From the NCBI GenBank assembly GCA_964625775.1, contig CAZVEH010000004.1, forward strand, positions 1 through 64,000: a DNA stretch of 64,000 bases. The letters run 5' to 3'. Of this stretch, positions 1-8,449 are shown piece after piece; position 1 is the stretch's first letter; each line of letters begins with the position of its first letter. The position numbers were made by a program, and so were the translations under genes. The stretch comes from GCA-2786165 sp964625775. Its GTDB lineage: Bacteria > Pseudomonadota > Gammaproteobacteria > Legionellales > Legionellaceae. The notes beneath the pieces were generated by a model. It saw only the letters and a list, made by a program, of their open reading frames with translations, was not told the DNA's origin and searched no databases.

Positions 1-12
1 TGCCACACGACA

Positions 13-40
13 GGAGATCCCTCGCTGCGCTCGGGATGAC
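13..40. repeat. Dispersed repeat, GTCATCC...GGATCTCC type
   Basis: Read on the minus strand this begins GTCATCCCGAGCGCAGCGAG and ends GGATCTCC. A close copy lies at 32917-32944 and a looser one near 17240. The adjoining 17 bases at 37-53 recur exactly, in inverted orientation, at 41133-41149. It looks like a small intergenic repeat rather than coding DNA. Confidence 0.6.
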
Positions 41-70
41 GTGGGGAGTTACAAAAGATGGCTTTAATGT

Positions 71-166
71 TCAAAATTTAGATGCGTTTGTCCATGTCTC
101 ACCCATTGTTCCCGCATATAAGGGCATCGAACAAATAAGGGCTAAGTAGGTGAATTGTTTTTTCAT
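71..166 (-). pseudogene. Signal-peptide stump of an outer membrane protein
   Basis: A 31-codon frame starts at an ATG preceded by a good AAGGAG site 6 bases upstream. It encodes a signal peptide (MKK, hydrophobic core, cleavage after LYA) followed by GTMGETW and then a stop. In Legionella and Coxiella relatives, many outer-membrane beta-barrel proteins begin their mature part with GTMG, so I infer the 5' stump of such a gene. Downstream there is only the dispersed repeat at 13-40, which suggests the rest was lost or displaced. It could also be a short secreted peptide. Confidence 0.45.
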
Positions 167-205
167 GCATCACTCCTTGATGAGAAAATTGGTTTAGCGA
201 AATTC

Positions 206-481
206 TTACCGCTTTTTTGCAATTCGGCGTCTTTTTTCTTTTGGATCAATCAATAAGGGGCGATATATCTCGATTCTATCACCAGGTTTCACCAAAGTAT
301 CTTGGGGCACACATCGACCAAACACACCAACAGCCAATCCATCAATCTCTGGACAAGCTGTTTGAACCCCTGAACGTTGAATCACGTCTGCTACTGTCAT
401 TTGAGATGCCCAAGCTATTGAATATTTCATGGGCTGCTGTCCAAGTGGCGTATACACCAAATCACATAACATCATAGACAC
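206..481 (-). CDS. rnfH: RnfH family ubiquitin-like protein
   Basis: The 91-residue product is the usual size of the RnfH (RatB/YfjF) family, which has a beta-grasp ubiquitin-like fold. Family marks are the central ACPEIDGLAVGVFGR segment, the VKPGDRIEIYRPL segment near the C-terminus, and a basic tail (DPKEKRRRIAKKR). It lies directly downstream of ratA on the same strand, the normal ratA-ratB pairing in gammaproteobacteria. The biochemical role of the family is unsettled. The family assignment is secure from motif and context. Confidence 0.9.
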   Translation of the reverse strand: MSMMLCDLVYTPLGQQPMKYSIAWASQMTVADVIQRSGVQTACPEIDGLAVGVFGRCVPQDTLVKPGDRIEIYRPLLIDPKEKRRRIAKKR

Positions 482-501
482 TCCGGATTTTGTACATGAT
501 G

Positions 502-939
502 TTACGCTTTAATCGCGTACAGTTTGTCTGCTCGATCGCAAAAAGCATCCACCAAATTATCCGTAACCTGCTCAAAAATTGGACCTAGAAGCATAGAAAA
601 CATACGGCCAGCAAAATCAAATTCCAAATCAAGCGATACAGAACAACCTTCAGGTGTTTCATCAAAACGCCAAAACCCTTCAAAATGACTGAAAGGACCA
701 TCGACCAACCGCATTTCAATCATCTTATTGCTCTGTAAACGATTGCGTGTGGTGAATGATTTGCTCATACCTGCCGCAGAAATAGATAAGGTCGCCTGGA
801 CCTCATCTTCATCTTGATGATGAACAACAGCAGACGAGAAATAGGGTAAAAAATCAGCATAACGTTCGATATCATTCACCAAATGAAACATTTTCTCACA
901 AGAATGTGGCACCAAACGTGTTTTTTTTACTACGGTCAT
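502..939 (-). CDS. ratA: RatA/COQ10-like START-domain protein
   Basis: This 145-residue protein has the START/polyketide-cyclase fold of the RatA and Coq10 family. The N-terminus (KKTRLVPHSCEKMFHLVNDI, then ERYADFLPYF) is diagnostic. The C-terminal LEFDFAGRMFSMLLGPIFEQ segment forms the usual long helix. Coq10 relatives bind ubiquinone; in E. coli RatA was reported to interfere with ribosomal subunit association. Its start overlaps the stop of the upstream esterase gene as ATGA (936-939), so the two are translationally coupled, and rnfH follows. Confidence 0.9.
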   Translation of the reverse strand: MTVVKKTRLVPHSCEKMFHLVNDIERYADFLPYFSSAVVHHQDEDEVQATLSISAAGMSKSFTTRNRLQSNKMIEMRLVDGPFSHFEGFWRFDETPEGCSVSLDLEFDFAGRMFSMLLGPIFEQVTDNLVDAFCDRADKLYAIKA

Positions 940-1640
940 ATCATTTCCCCATGCGTGGCCACTGTTTTAATCCTTTGTTCAATCCAGGACACTACATCCA
1001 TAATTTCTTCGATGCAAATGGTATGTTCTATAGGATATTCTTTCCAAAGAACATTCGTAAACCCTTGCGACACAACAAATTCATGGCTGATCTTGGTCCA
1101 GGCTGGTAATACAATAGGATCCAATGATCCCATGGCCATAAAAATAGGCAAATCCAAATGCGTATTGGATACACACTCGCTTTGTTGAGGCAAATAAGCC
1201 GACAAAGCCACAACACCCCCTAATTTTTGCTGGGTTCTCAACCCCATAAACAGCGCCATGGCACCGCCCTGAGAGAATCCAGCCAAATAAATGGTCTCAG
1301 GCAGAAATCCTTTGGCTATTTGCGCCGCAATAACTAAATTAATATCGCGTTCAGATTGTAAAATACCCTCTCGATCATCGCGATCTTGTAGCGTCAACCC
1401 AGTCAGATCATACCAAGCGCGCATGGGCATATGATTATTCAGAGTCACCGGACGAACAGGCGCATCAATAAACACATGTTCCATTGGCGTAGAGCTCAGT
1501 GGAAATGCATCTGCCACGCCCTGCATATTCGCTCCATTGGAGCCCAATCCATGCAACCAAATAACGCATGCCTGCGCGGGTTTCAGGGGGGATTTTGTAT
1601 AAGTTGTTAACACAAAAATTCTCAGCCATAAAACGCTCAA
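936..1640 (-). CDS. Carboxylesterase, alpha/beta hydrolase
   Basis: The protein belongs to the bacterial carboxylesterase/acyl-protein thioesterase-like hydrolases (about 220 residues). The oxyanion region WLHGLGSNG, nucleophile elbow GFSQGG (Ser123), catalytic Asp174 in GSLDPIV and His206 in PIEHTIC are all visible, counted from the first start. Substrates are probably small carboxyl or thioesters. The start is unclear: the longest frame opens with TTG at 1640, and an in-frame GTG at 1613 would give a more typical N-terminus. Neither has a strong ribosome site. The stop overlaps ratA by ATGA. Confidence 0.85.
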   Translation of the reverse strand: MSVLWLRIFVLTTYTKSPLKPAQACVIWLHGLGSNGANMQGVADAFPLSSTPMEHVFIDAPVRPVTLNNHMPMRAWYDLTGLTLQDRDDREGILQSERDINLVIAAQIAKGFLPETIYLAGFSQGGAMALFMGLRTQQKLGGVVALSAYLPQQSECVSNTHLDLPIFMAMGSLDPIVLPAWTKISHEFVVSQGFTNVLWKEYPIEHTICIEEIMDVVSWIEQRIKTVATHGEMI

Positions 1641-1706
1641 TTATCGCCAAAGATTGACCAATTGGCAAGCGTTTCTGGCCAACCGCCACTAAATTTTGAA
1701 CCTCAA

Positions 1707-1761
1707 CAGGACTGGCACAAAACCTTTATAACGAGGGTTTGCGTAAGGTACGCTAGTCCTG
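1707..1761. repeat. Degenerate MITE-like element, CAGGACT ends
   Basis: This 55-bp segment opens CAGGACT and closes AGTCCTG. Its inner parts (GCACAAAACCT and AGGGTTTGCGTAAG) resemble the two ends of the intact 124-bp element at 24968-25091. A 7-base insertion disturbs the right end. I read it as an old, internally deleted copy of the same family. Confidence 0.5.
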
Positions 1762-1843
1762 ATATGCTGCGCTGACAACCTTTTTTAGAACATGATACTA
1801 CGCTTAGTGATGGGTCATACGGTATTTAAAAATCTTGGGCTCG

Positions 1844-1852
1844 TGATATAAT
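1844..1852 (+). promoter_or_regulatory. Extended -10 promoter for the C1A protease gene
   Basis: TGATATAAT is a perfect extended -10 element (TG-N-TATAAT), 41 bases before the start of the secreted protease gene. No good -35 hexamer is visible, which is usual for extended -10 promoters. Confidence 0.6.
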
Positions 1853-1893
1853 ACTGCGGGCATAAATTTTGACTACCAATCTAGTAGGATATC

Positions 1894-2928
1894 ATGTTGT
1901 CACTCGTTCAATCTCAGACTCAAAAATCGGTATTCAAATCATGCATCGTCGGTATGGGTTTACTGCTTACCTCCCCACCAAGCTTAGCTGAACAAACAGA
2001 CACAGCACCCATTATTTTACAAAAAATCATACTTTCAGAAAAAGTGCGTCAAAAAATATCGCAACGTGTGCGAAGTAAACTTCAGACATCATCGGAACCT
2101 TCTTCTTTATCAACGGCACTTCCTTCGTCCCTACAATTGGGCATGAATAATCTTCCCGTGCTCACACAAGGAGAGCATGGCACTTGTGTAACGTTTGCGG
2201 TCACTGCAGCGATTGACGCCACGCTCAGTCAAGGGCAATACAGCAGTCAATTATGCTTGTTGCAACTTGGACACCATCTGGAGCGTATGAATGGCGAACC
2301 GAGTGGTTGGGATGGCACTTCCATCGACGATGTACTCAGGCGTATTAAAAATTACGGCATCATCAACATCACAGACCAACAACAATATGGATGCGGAGGC
2401 ATACAGACTTATCCGGAAAAAGAAAGCACCCCTAGCTCCGAAATGACTTTAAAAAATTATCTCCAACACAGTACGATGCTTCCCGAAACTCAAATAACCT
2501 GGTCAACGTTATGGTCGTCTTTCGACTTATTTTCTACACCGACTGATGAGACCGTCATCAGAACCAAAGAAGCTATACACAAAGGCCAGCGAGTTATTGT
2601 GAGTGCAGTTCTACCTAGAATATACACAAACCGCACAGGTGCCGTAGGCACTTATCACCAGACAAAAGATACTTGGGTGTTAACGCCTGCTGTGGGCGTT
2701 AACTTTGTGACGATTAAAGAACACCGAGGACATGCGATGATTGTTACGGGATACGATGATAGAGCATGTGCCACGGATCAATCCGGCGAGAAACATTGCG
2801 GCCTATTCACACTCCGTAATTCTTGGGGACCCAATGTCGGCGATGGCGGAGATTTTTATATGTCTTACGACTATTTTGATTTGTTTGTATTAGACGCAGT
2901 TCAAATCGGTATTGCCCATCGCTCTTAA
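1894..2928 (+). CDS. Secreted papain-like (C1A) cysteine protease
   Basis: The 344-residue protein starts with an export signal (hydrophobic stretch around residues 17-31, likely cleaved after SLA). The mature part carries the papain fold: oxyanion Gln92 and nucleophile Cys98 in TQGEHGTCVTFA, His280 in RGHAMIVTGYD, and Asn309 in LRNSWG with the following GDGGDFYM segment. All four catalytic positions are present. Residues 33-80 may be a short propeptide. Papain-like proteases are sparse in gammaproteobacteria and are often secreted virulence factors in Legionellales; that role is inference. The gene stands alone behind its own extended -10 promoter. Confidence 0.85.
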   Translation: MLSLVQSQTQKSVFKSCIVGMGLLLTSPPSLAEQTDTAPIILQKIILSEKVRQKISQRVRSKLQTSSEPSSLSTALPSSLQLGMNNLPVLTQGEHGTCVTFAVTAAIDATLSQGQYSSQLCLLQLGHHLERMNGEPSGWDGTSIDDVLRRIKNYGIINITDQQQYGCGGIQTYPEKESTPSSEMTLKNYLQHSTMLPETQITWSTLWSSFDLFSTPTDETVIRTKEAIHKGQRVIVSAVLPRIYTNRTGAVGTYHQTKDTWVLTPAVGVNFVTIKEHRGHAMIVTGYDDRACATDQSGEKHCGLFTLRNSWGPNVGDGGDFYMSYDYFDLFVLDAVQIGIAHRS

Positions 2929-2950
2929 AAATTAGGATACGGAATGATTT

Positions 2951-3637
2951 ATGGATTTTCTGATTGAAGTCAATGGATTAGAATTCTCGCTCATCAGAAA
3001 ATCAATCAAACGACTTCGTTTGCGTCTTCACGCTGATGGACGTATGCAAGTCAGTGCCCCGTTGAGTTGCTCTCTTAACACAATTCATCGTTTTCTTGAG
3101 GACAAGCAGGATTGGATCCTCAAACATCGCACACGGCTTTTAAGCAAACCCAAGCCCCTTGAAGCGCAGTTTCATACCGGAGAATTACATTCATTTTTAG
3201 GCCAATCTTATCCCCTGATTGTGCATGAAAGCGAAACACGGAATGGTGTATTCCTTGAAGACCATCATATACTTTGTTACGTCCCACAAAACGCGACCTC
3301 TCACTTAAAAAAAAACCTGCTTCATTCTTGGTATCGCGAACAAATGAGACTGTTATTACCCCAATTGATTCAGAAATGGGAGCCTATCATTGGAGTGCAA
3401 GTCCATCAATGGACTATCCGCGCGATGACCACACGCTGGGGTTCCTGCAATGTTGTTCTCAAAAAGATATGCCTTAATCTCAACTTAATCCAAAAACCCT
3501 TGCGGTGTTTAGAGTATGTACTCGTTCATGAAATGGTTCATTTGTTGGAAGCCAGTCACAACAAGCGGTTTTATACCCTGATGACGCAATTTATGCCCGA
3601 GTGGAGGGTGTGTAAAGAACAATTAAAGGTCTGTTGA
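2951..3637 (+). CDS. YgjP/M48-like metallopeptidase
   Basis: The 228-residue protein matches the YgjP-like metallopeptidase family (DUF45, SprT-like fold). The zinc site is HEMVH (residues 193-197) followed by ASHNKRF (201-207), with the TRWGSC element at 161-166 upstream as in the family. There is no signal peptide, so it is probably cytoplasmic. Substrates are unknown; the family is often annotated as UTP pyrophosphatase-associated or M48-like. It follows the C1A protease gene after 22 bases and may be co-transcribed with it. Confidence 0.85.
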   Translation: MDFLIEVNGLEFSLIRKSIKRLRLRLHADGRMQVSAPLSCSLNTIHRFLEDKQDWILKHRTRLLSKPKPLEAQFHTGELHSFLGQSYPLIVHESETRNGVFLEDHHILCYVPQNATSHLKKNLLHSWYREQMRLLLPQLIQKWEPIIGVQVHQWTIRAMTTRWGSCNVVLKKICLNLNLIQKPLRCLEYVLVHEMVHLLEASHNKRFYTLMTQFMPEWRVCKEQLKVC

Positions 3638-3693
3638 TTATCTATTCTCACTTCCCTATACTATTTTAAGGCCCCCTTGCAGATCAGAAACTC

Positions 3694-3816
3694 ATGCGTA
3701 ACGTCCTTTTATCTTTGCCAGCTTTCTTATTATTGTTGTCTGCTTGCGGTCAACGCGGCCCATTGTATTTGCCTGAACCCAAGCCCGCAACTTCTGCACA
3801 CACCCAACCATCATGA
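3694..3816 (+). CDS. lptM: LptM (YifL) small lipoprotein
   Basis: A 40-residue protein begins MRNVLLSLPAFLLLLSACGQ. It has a lipoprotein signal with lipobox LSAC, followed by GQRGPLYLPEP, the hallmark of the YifL/LptM family. LptM assists LptD maturation at the outer membrane. It lies immediately before dapF, as in E. coli and most gammaproteobacteria, and its TGA overlaps the dapF ATG (3813-3816). Both the motif and the position support the call. Confidence 0.9.
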   Translation: MRNVLLSLPAFLLLLSACGQRGPLYLPEPKPATSAHTQPS

Positions 3817-4652
3817 CCCTTCAATTCACCAAAATGCATGGTCTTGGCAATGATTTCATCTTAATTGATGCGACGCTACACCCTATCACACTTGATTCTC
3901 AACACATTGCTACATTAAGCCAGCGCAATACTGGAATCGGTTTTGATCAATGCTTAGTGGTTGAAACCAGTACGCATCCTGGCGTAGATTTCTTTTATCG
4001 AATCTTTAATGCCGATGGCCAAGAAGTCGGCCAATGCGGCAATGGAGCACGCTGCTTAGCACGTTTTGTGCATCATCGGGGTCTCACCACCAAGAAAGAG
4101 TTGCGTATTCAAACATCCACAACATTGCTCAATCTCACATTACATGATGACCAAAGCGTCACTGTGGCATTTGCACCTCCACAATTGGAGCCTAATCAGA
4201 TTCCTATCGATACCACCTCATCTGCGGTTTGGTATCACCTCACCTGCGGGCAAGAGACGCATCAGTTTCATGCCATCCAGGTGGGTAATCCGCATGCGGT
4301 ACTGATTGTAGATGATCTGGAGCGTGCAGACGTTACAAACATCGGCCAATGCCTCAGTGCCCACCCCTTTTTTCCGCAACAGGCCAATATTGGGTTTGTT
4401 CAAATTCTCAGTAGACAACACATCCAGTTACGCGTGTATGAACGTGGTTGTGGCGAAACGCAAGCATGTGGCTCAGGCGCAGTCGCTGCCGCAGCCATCG
4501 GCATGTTGTATCACCAATTAGCTGATGAAGTGCAAGTAAGCCTTCCCGGTGGCGATTTGTACGTCACCTGGCCCCTTCATACTGGCGCGATCTATTTACG
4601 AGGTCCAGCAACATTCGTGTACGACGCAGCGCTCTTGGAGGATGACAGATGA
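3813..4652 (+). CDS. dapF: Diaminopimelate epimerase
   Basis: DapF interconverts LL- and meso-diaminopimelate for lysine and peptidoglycan synthesis. The 279-residue length fits the family. The two catalytic cysteines sit in QCGNGARC (Cys75) and ACGSGAVAAA (Cys219), and the N-terminus FTKMHGLGNDF is canonical. Its start overlaps the lptM stop and its stop overlaps the trkA start (ATGA at 4649-4652), giving a tightly coupled lptM-dapF-trkA-trkH operon. Confidence 0.97.
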   Translation: MTLQFTKMHGLGNDFILIDATLHPITLDSQHIATLSQRNTGIGFDQCLVVETSTHPGVDFFYRIFNADGQEVGQCGNGARCLARFVHHRGLTTKKELRIQTSTTLLNLTLHDDQSVTVAFAPPQLEPNQIPIDTTSSAVWYHLTCGQETHQFHAIQVGNPHAVLIVDDLERADVTNIGQCLSAHPFFPQQANIGFVQILSRQHIQLRVYERGCGETQACGSGAVAAAAIGMLYHQLADEVQVSLPGGDLYVTWPLHTGAIYLRGPATFVYDAALLEDDR

Positions 4653-6025
4653 GAATCATCATTCTTGGAGCAGGAACTGTGGGGGAAGCTCTGGCACGCA
4701 ATCTCGTCAAAGAAGACAATGACGTGGTATTGATCGACAACAGCCAAGCCTGCTTGGATGACATCAAACAACGCCTGGATGTACAAACTGTACATGGTAA
4801 CGCTTCGAATCCCAGTATTTTAATTGAAGCGGGGATTGAACAAGCCGATTTGATCATCGCCGTCACCACGACGGATGAGGCCAATATGATTGGCTGCTTG
4901 ATTGCCAATAAGTTATTTCAAGTCCCTCGGGCCATTGCACGAATACGCTCAGAAGATTACTATCAATACCCTCAACTTTTTAAAAAAAATGTCATCCCCA
5001 TTCAATCCTTAATTTGTCCCACTGAACTGGTCATCCATCATATCATCCGTATGATTGAATACCCTGATTTTTCACAAATACTGACTTTTTTCAATGATTC
5101 TGTGAGCATTGTTTCTATTGAAACCCAAGAAAATGATTGGATGCAAGGTAAAACAATTGCTGAAATAAAAAAGAAATTAAAAAGTATACAAGTCGCAATT
5201 ATCGCTATATTTAATCATAAACAATTCGTCGCGGTGGAAGACACCTATATTATGAGCACCAAAGACACTTTATTATTCATGAGCTCGGTAAGACACTTGC
5301 GATCTCTATTAAACACGTTGCAACGAAAACGTAATCAAAACCGTCGCATCATGATCGCAGGCGGTGGACGACTTGGCTGTGGACTGGCCAAACAATTGGA
5401 AACCAATTATCAGGTAAAACTGATCGAAAAATCAACCAAAAAAATTGAGACCAATGCCAGTCAACTCAATAAAACCATTGTTTTACAGGGTGAAATTGCC
5501 GACCGAGAGTTGCTTTTAAGTGAAAACATTCAAGACATGGATATTTTCTGCGCGCTCACCAATGATGATGAAGCCAATATCATGGGAGGTCTACAGGCCA
5601 AATATTTGGGCGTTAAATATGCCATGAGTTTGGTCAATCGTGAGAGTTATATCGACTTGATTGAAGACAGTTTGATTGATTACGCCATATCCCCGCAATT
5701 CATCACCATAAGCAGCATTTTAAGTAAAATACGACGCGGAAACATGATCAAAGTTCACCGCCTTCAAAACGCAGAGGCAGAAGCCATTGAGCTCATTGTA
5801 GAAGGTAACGAACAAACCTCGGCAGTGATAGGCCGACTCATTTCTGATATTGAACTGCCGCCTCATTGTATTATGGCAGGTGTTATCAGAGGAAAACGCT
5901 TATATTTTATGTCATCTAAGATTATTTTGGCCCCTAAAGATCATGTGATTTTGCTCTTATTAGATAAAAAATATCTTCATCAACTTGAGTCGTTATTTCA
6001 AGTCAATTTGACCTTTATGAGTTAG
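4649..6025 (+). CDS. trkA: Trk potassium uptake regulatory subunit TrkA
   Basis: The 458-residue peripheral membrane protein has two RCK (TrkA-N/TrkA-C) units. The first NAD-binding Rossmann motif, IILGAGTVGEALA, is at the N-terminus; the second, IMIAGGGRLGCGLA, is near residue 230. TrkA gates the TrkH channel in response to nucleotides. Length and duplication match E. coli TrkA. trkH begins 6 bases after the stop, so both potassium uptake subunits are co-expressed. Confidence 0.97.
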   Translation: MRIIILGAGTVGEALARNLVKEDNDVVLIDNSQACLDDIKQRLDVQTVHGNASNPSILIEAGIEQADLIIAVTTTDEANMIGCLIANKLFQVPRAIARIRSEDYYQYPQLFKKNVIPIQSLICPTELVIHHIIRMIEYPDFSQILTFFNDSVSIVSIETQENDWMQGKTIAEIKKKLKSIQVAIIAIFNHKQFVAVEDTYIMSTKDTLLFMSSVRHLRSLLNTLQRKRNQNRRIMIAGGGRLGCGLAKQLETNYQVKLIEKSTKKIETNASQLNKTIVLQGEIADRELLLSENIQDMDIFCALTNDDEANIMGGLQAKYLGVKYAMSLVNRESYIDLIEDSLIDYAISPQFITISSILSKIRRGNMIKVHRLQNAEAEAIELIVEGNEQTSAVIGRLISDIELPPHCIMAGVIRGKRLYFMSSKIILAPKDHVILLLLDKKYLHQLESLFQVNLTFMS

Positions 6026-6031
6026 ATCATC

Positions 6032-7483
6032 ATGCAATATAAAACTATTTTACGCCTCATTGGTTTGTTGCTGGTGTTATTCAGTTTCACCATGCTCCCG
6101 CCGTTGTTCATCAATGTTATTTTTTCCGAAGCCATCTGGTTACCTTTTATTGTTCCTTTTGTGCTTACATTAAGCATAGGAAGCTTATTGTGGTTTACAA
6201 ATCGTCATCAGCATAATTTATTAAAAATCAGGGAAGGATTTTTAATTGTGGTGATCCTTTGGTTCGCTACCAGTTTTTTTGCCTCTCTTCCATTTTTGCT
6301 ATTTAAAGACTTTCCTCATACAATGACGGATGCTATTTTTGAAACCGTGTCCGGATTGACCACTACCGGCGCTGCAGTCTTCACAACTCTCGATGATTTA
6401 CCCCATACTATTTTATACTATAGACAGCAATTACAATTTATAGGCGGCATGGGAATCATTATTTTAGCCGTCGCTATTTTCCCTATGTTAGGTATGGGGG
6501 GAACCCAATTATTTCGCGTCGACACCACCGGTCCGAAAAAAGACAATAAACTCACGCCACGCATTACACAAACAGCAAAAGTTTTATGGATGATTTATAG
6601 CCTTGCAACCCTGAGCTGCGCGTGCTGTTATTGGTACTGCGGTATGGATTGGTTTTATGCAATTGGTGAAAGTTTTGCTACCGTTTCTACAGGGGGTTTT
6701 TCCATGCATGATGAAAGCTTCTTGTATTACCACAGCCCTGCGATTCAAGTAATCGCTTGCATTTTCATGTTGATTGGCAGTGTGAGTTTCTCGTTACACT
6801 TTTTAGCGTTTCAACAACATAATTGGCGGCTCTATTGGCAAGATGAAGAATTACGCTTTTATATCAAATCACTGACACTTATGGTGGCACTCATCGTGGG
6901 TACAATGATGTGGCAGCACTATGATCAATCTAATCCAGCTCGCTGGATTGAAACTGTGTTTATGATCATTTCTCTTTCGACCACCACGGGTTTCACTCTG
7001 GTTTCATTTGATCATTGGCCAACCTTCATTCCTATTTTAATCATCTTCATGTCTTTGATTGGTGGATGCGCAGGTTCATCTACGGGTGGATTAAAAGTCT
7101 TACGTTTGATGTTGGTAGGCAAGCACAGCACACGTGAGTTTGCACGCTTGGTTCACCCACAAGCAACCCTAACTGTAAAAATGGACCAACACACAGTTCC
7201 TGAGTCTATCATACAATCTGTTACCGGATACGTTTGCTTATTTTTGGGTTTGTTTGCGCTATTGATTCTAATATTCATGTCTTTTGGTAATAATTTTCTG
7301 TCTTCTTTTTCTTCAGTAGCTGCAGGATTGGCAAATTCGGGAACAGGCGTTGGGGCAATTAGCCATGATTTCAGTGGTCTCAATACCTCTAGCAAATGGC
7401 TGATCATCCTCAGTATGATCATTGGTCGCTTAGAATTATATCCCTTGTTTATCTTATTTACTCGCCCTTTTTGGCAAAAATAA
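6032..7483 (+). CDS. trkH: Trk potassium transporter membrane subunit TrkH
   Basis: The 483-residue polytopic inner membrane protein has the TrkH four-fold MPM architecture. Selectivity-filter glycines are visible in the repeated loops SGLTTTGAAVF, STGGFS, STTTGFT and ANSGTGVGAI. It forms the potassium-conducting pore with TrkA. The gene closes the lptM-dapF-trkA-trkH operon. No clear hairpin terminator follows. Confidence 0.96.
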   Translation: MQYKTILRLIGLLLVLFSFTMLPPLFINVIFSEAIWLPFIVPFVLTLSIGSLLWFTNRHQHNLLKIREGFLIVVILWFATSFFASLPFLLFKDFPHTMTDAIFETVSGLTTTGAAVFTTLDDLPHTILYYRQQLQFIGGMGIIILAVAIFPMLGMGGTQLFRVDTTGPKKDNKLTPRITQTAKVLWMIYSLATLSCACCYWYCGMDWFYAIGESFATVSTGGFSMHDESFLYYHSPAIQVIACIFMLIGSVSFSLHFLAFQQHNWRLYWQDEELRFYIKSLTLMVALIVGTMMWQHYDQSNPARWIETVFMIISLSTTTGFTLVSFDHWPTFIPILIIFMSLIGGCAGSSTGGLKVLRLMLVGKHSTREFARLVHPQATLTVKMDQHTVPESIIQSVTGYVCLFLGLFALLILIFMSFGNNFLSSFSSVAAGLANSGTGVGAISHDFSGLNTSSKWLIILSMIIGRLELYPLFILFTRPFWQK

Positions 7484-7537
7484 AAAATATAAAGCCCATC
7501 GCCTCCGCAATTAACCCAACGTAGAGTCCTAAAACTA

Positions 7538-8293
7538 CTAATGAGTTAGGCTGACAGCTTGTTCATTTACTTTGGTTTCCTCTTCTTTTCTTTCATGATC
7601 TTCATCTTCTTGTGCAGCCAATTGGAAAAAATTAGCATGGGTGAATGAAAAATGAGACTGGAGTGTTGGTTCGACTGTAGACAATCCTGATGCTGCAACT
7701 GGAGTATCCATGGGTGAATGGACAGGTTGGTGATTAGCCACAATATTAGAGCTTTGAGAAACATGACTAGTAGCTAACGCTCTTACTGTTTCAGAAGCAT
7801 AAATCGAGGGCTTTTGCTTACCTCCAGAGTAGATACCAGCACGAGTTTGCCAATCAGCTTTATAACGTATATTTATATGTCGTGGTTTTAATCGAGTTCT
7901 TTCGATATAATCTAAAACTCGAATAACATCTTCTAGGTCTGTATAGTCTTTTGTATAAATCATAATCGCGTGCAGCCGACCAGGATTGTTTGTAGTAACT
8001 TTAGCATCCCAAAGCTCGCCTTTTGCAATGCCTGATTTTATTTTACCCCACACCTGATTGACCCACCTAGGATTGATGAACAACATCCACTTACCAACTT
8101 TGTCATAATTAACGCTACCTTCAGGATATTTATTATTACTGGCATACAACCATTCGACTTTTTCGTATTCAACTTCGGTTGGATTAATCTTACTATCAGA
8201 AATTTTATTTGCCTCTAAGTCAACCTCAAAACTAAAAAAAATCTTTTCATTTTCTTCGGTAGTCACTATGTCTGATGCATTAATTTCTTTCAT
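7538..8293 (-). CDS. BLES03/DUF1917-like protein of eukaryotic type
   Basis: The 251-residue protein has no signal peptide or membrane segment. Residues 50-167 resemble the BLES03 (C11orf68, UPF0696, DUF1917) domain: WLYAS, then VGKWMLFINPRWVNQVW, AKVTTNN, IMIYTKDYTDLEDVIRVL, and IRYKADWQTRAGIYSGG with KPSIYAS. This family, with an eIF4E-like fold, is mainly eukaryotic with scattered bacterial members of unknown function. The C-terminal 80 residues are low-complexity and acidic (DEDHERKEEETK). The start has a GAGGG site. The family match is from memory of motifs. A translocated effector is an inference. Confidence 0.6.
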   Translation of the reverse strand: MKEINASDIVTTEENEKIFFSFEVDLEANKISDSKINPTEVEYEKVEWLYASNNKYPEGSVNYDKVGKWMLFINPRWVNQVWGKIKSGIAKGELWDAKVTTNNPGRLHAIMIYTKDYTDLEDVIRVLDYIERTRLKPRHINIRYKADWQTRAGIYSGGKQKPSIYASETVRALATSHVSQSSNIVANHQPVHSPMDTPVAASGLSTVEPTLQSHFSFTHANFFQLAAQEDEDHERKEEETKVNEQAVSLTH

Positions 8294-8404
8294 AAATTAT
8301 TCCCTCTAATAAATTATCTTAATAAGCTATTCAACTAGGGTCTTATATGGACTCAACCGTATTGTTGCATAGGGACATAAGTGGAACACTTTAATCCGTC
8401 CTGG

Positions 8405-8432
8405 AAAAAAGTCGCATGACTTTTGCTTTTTT
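8405..8432. terminator. Hairpin terminator, carbonic anhydrase 3' side
   Basis: AAAAGTC-GCAT-GACTTTT forms a 7-bp stem flanked by A-runs and T-runs on both sides. It lies just after the carbonic anhydrase stop on the minus strand and could also work on the plus strand. Confidence 0.55.
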
Positions 8433-8449
8433 CAGAATTGCCTGAAACA

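Noticed and set aside
1465..1689. Alternative upstream frame over the esterase start
   Set aside because: I considered a frameshifted N-terminus for the esterase, but this frame shows no hydrolase sequence and the esterase frame itself is complete.
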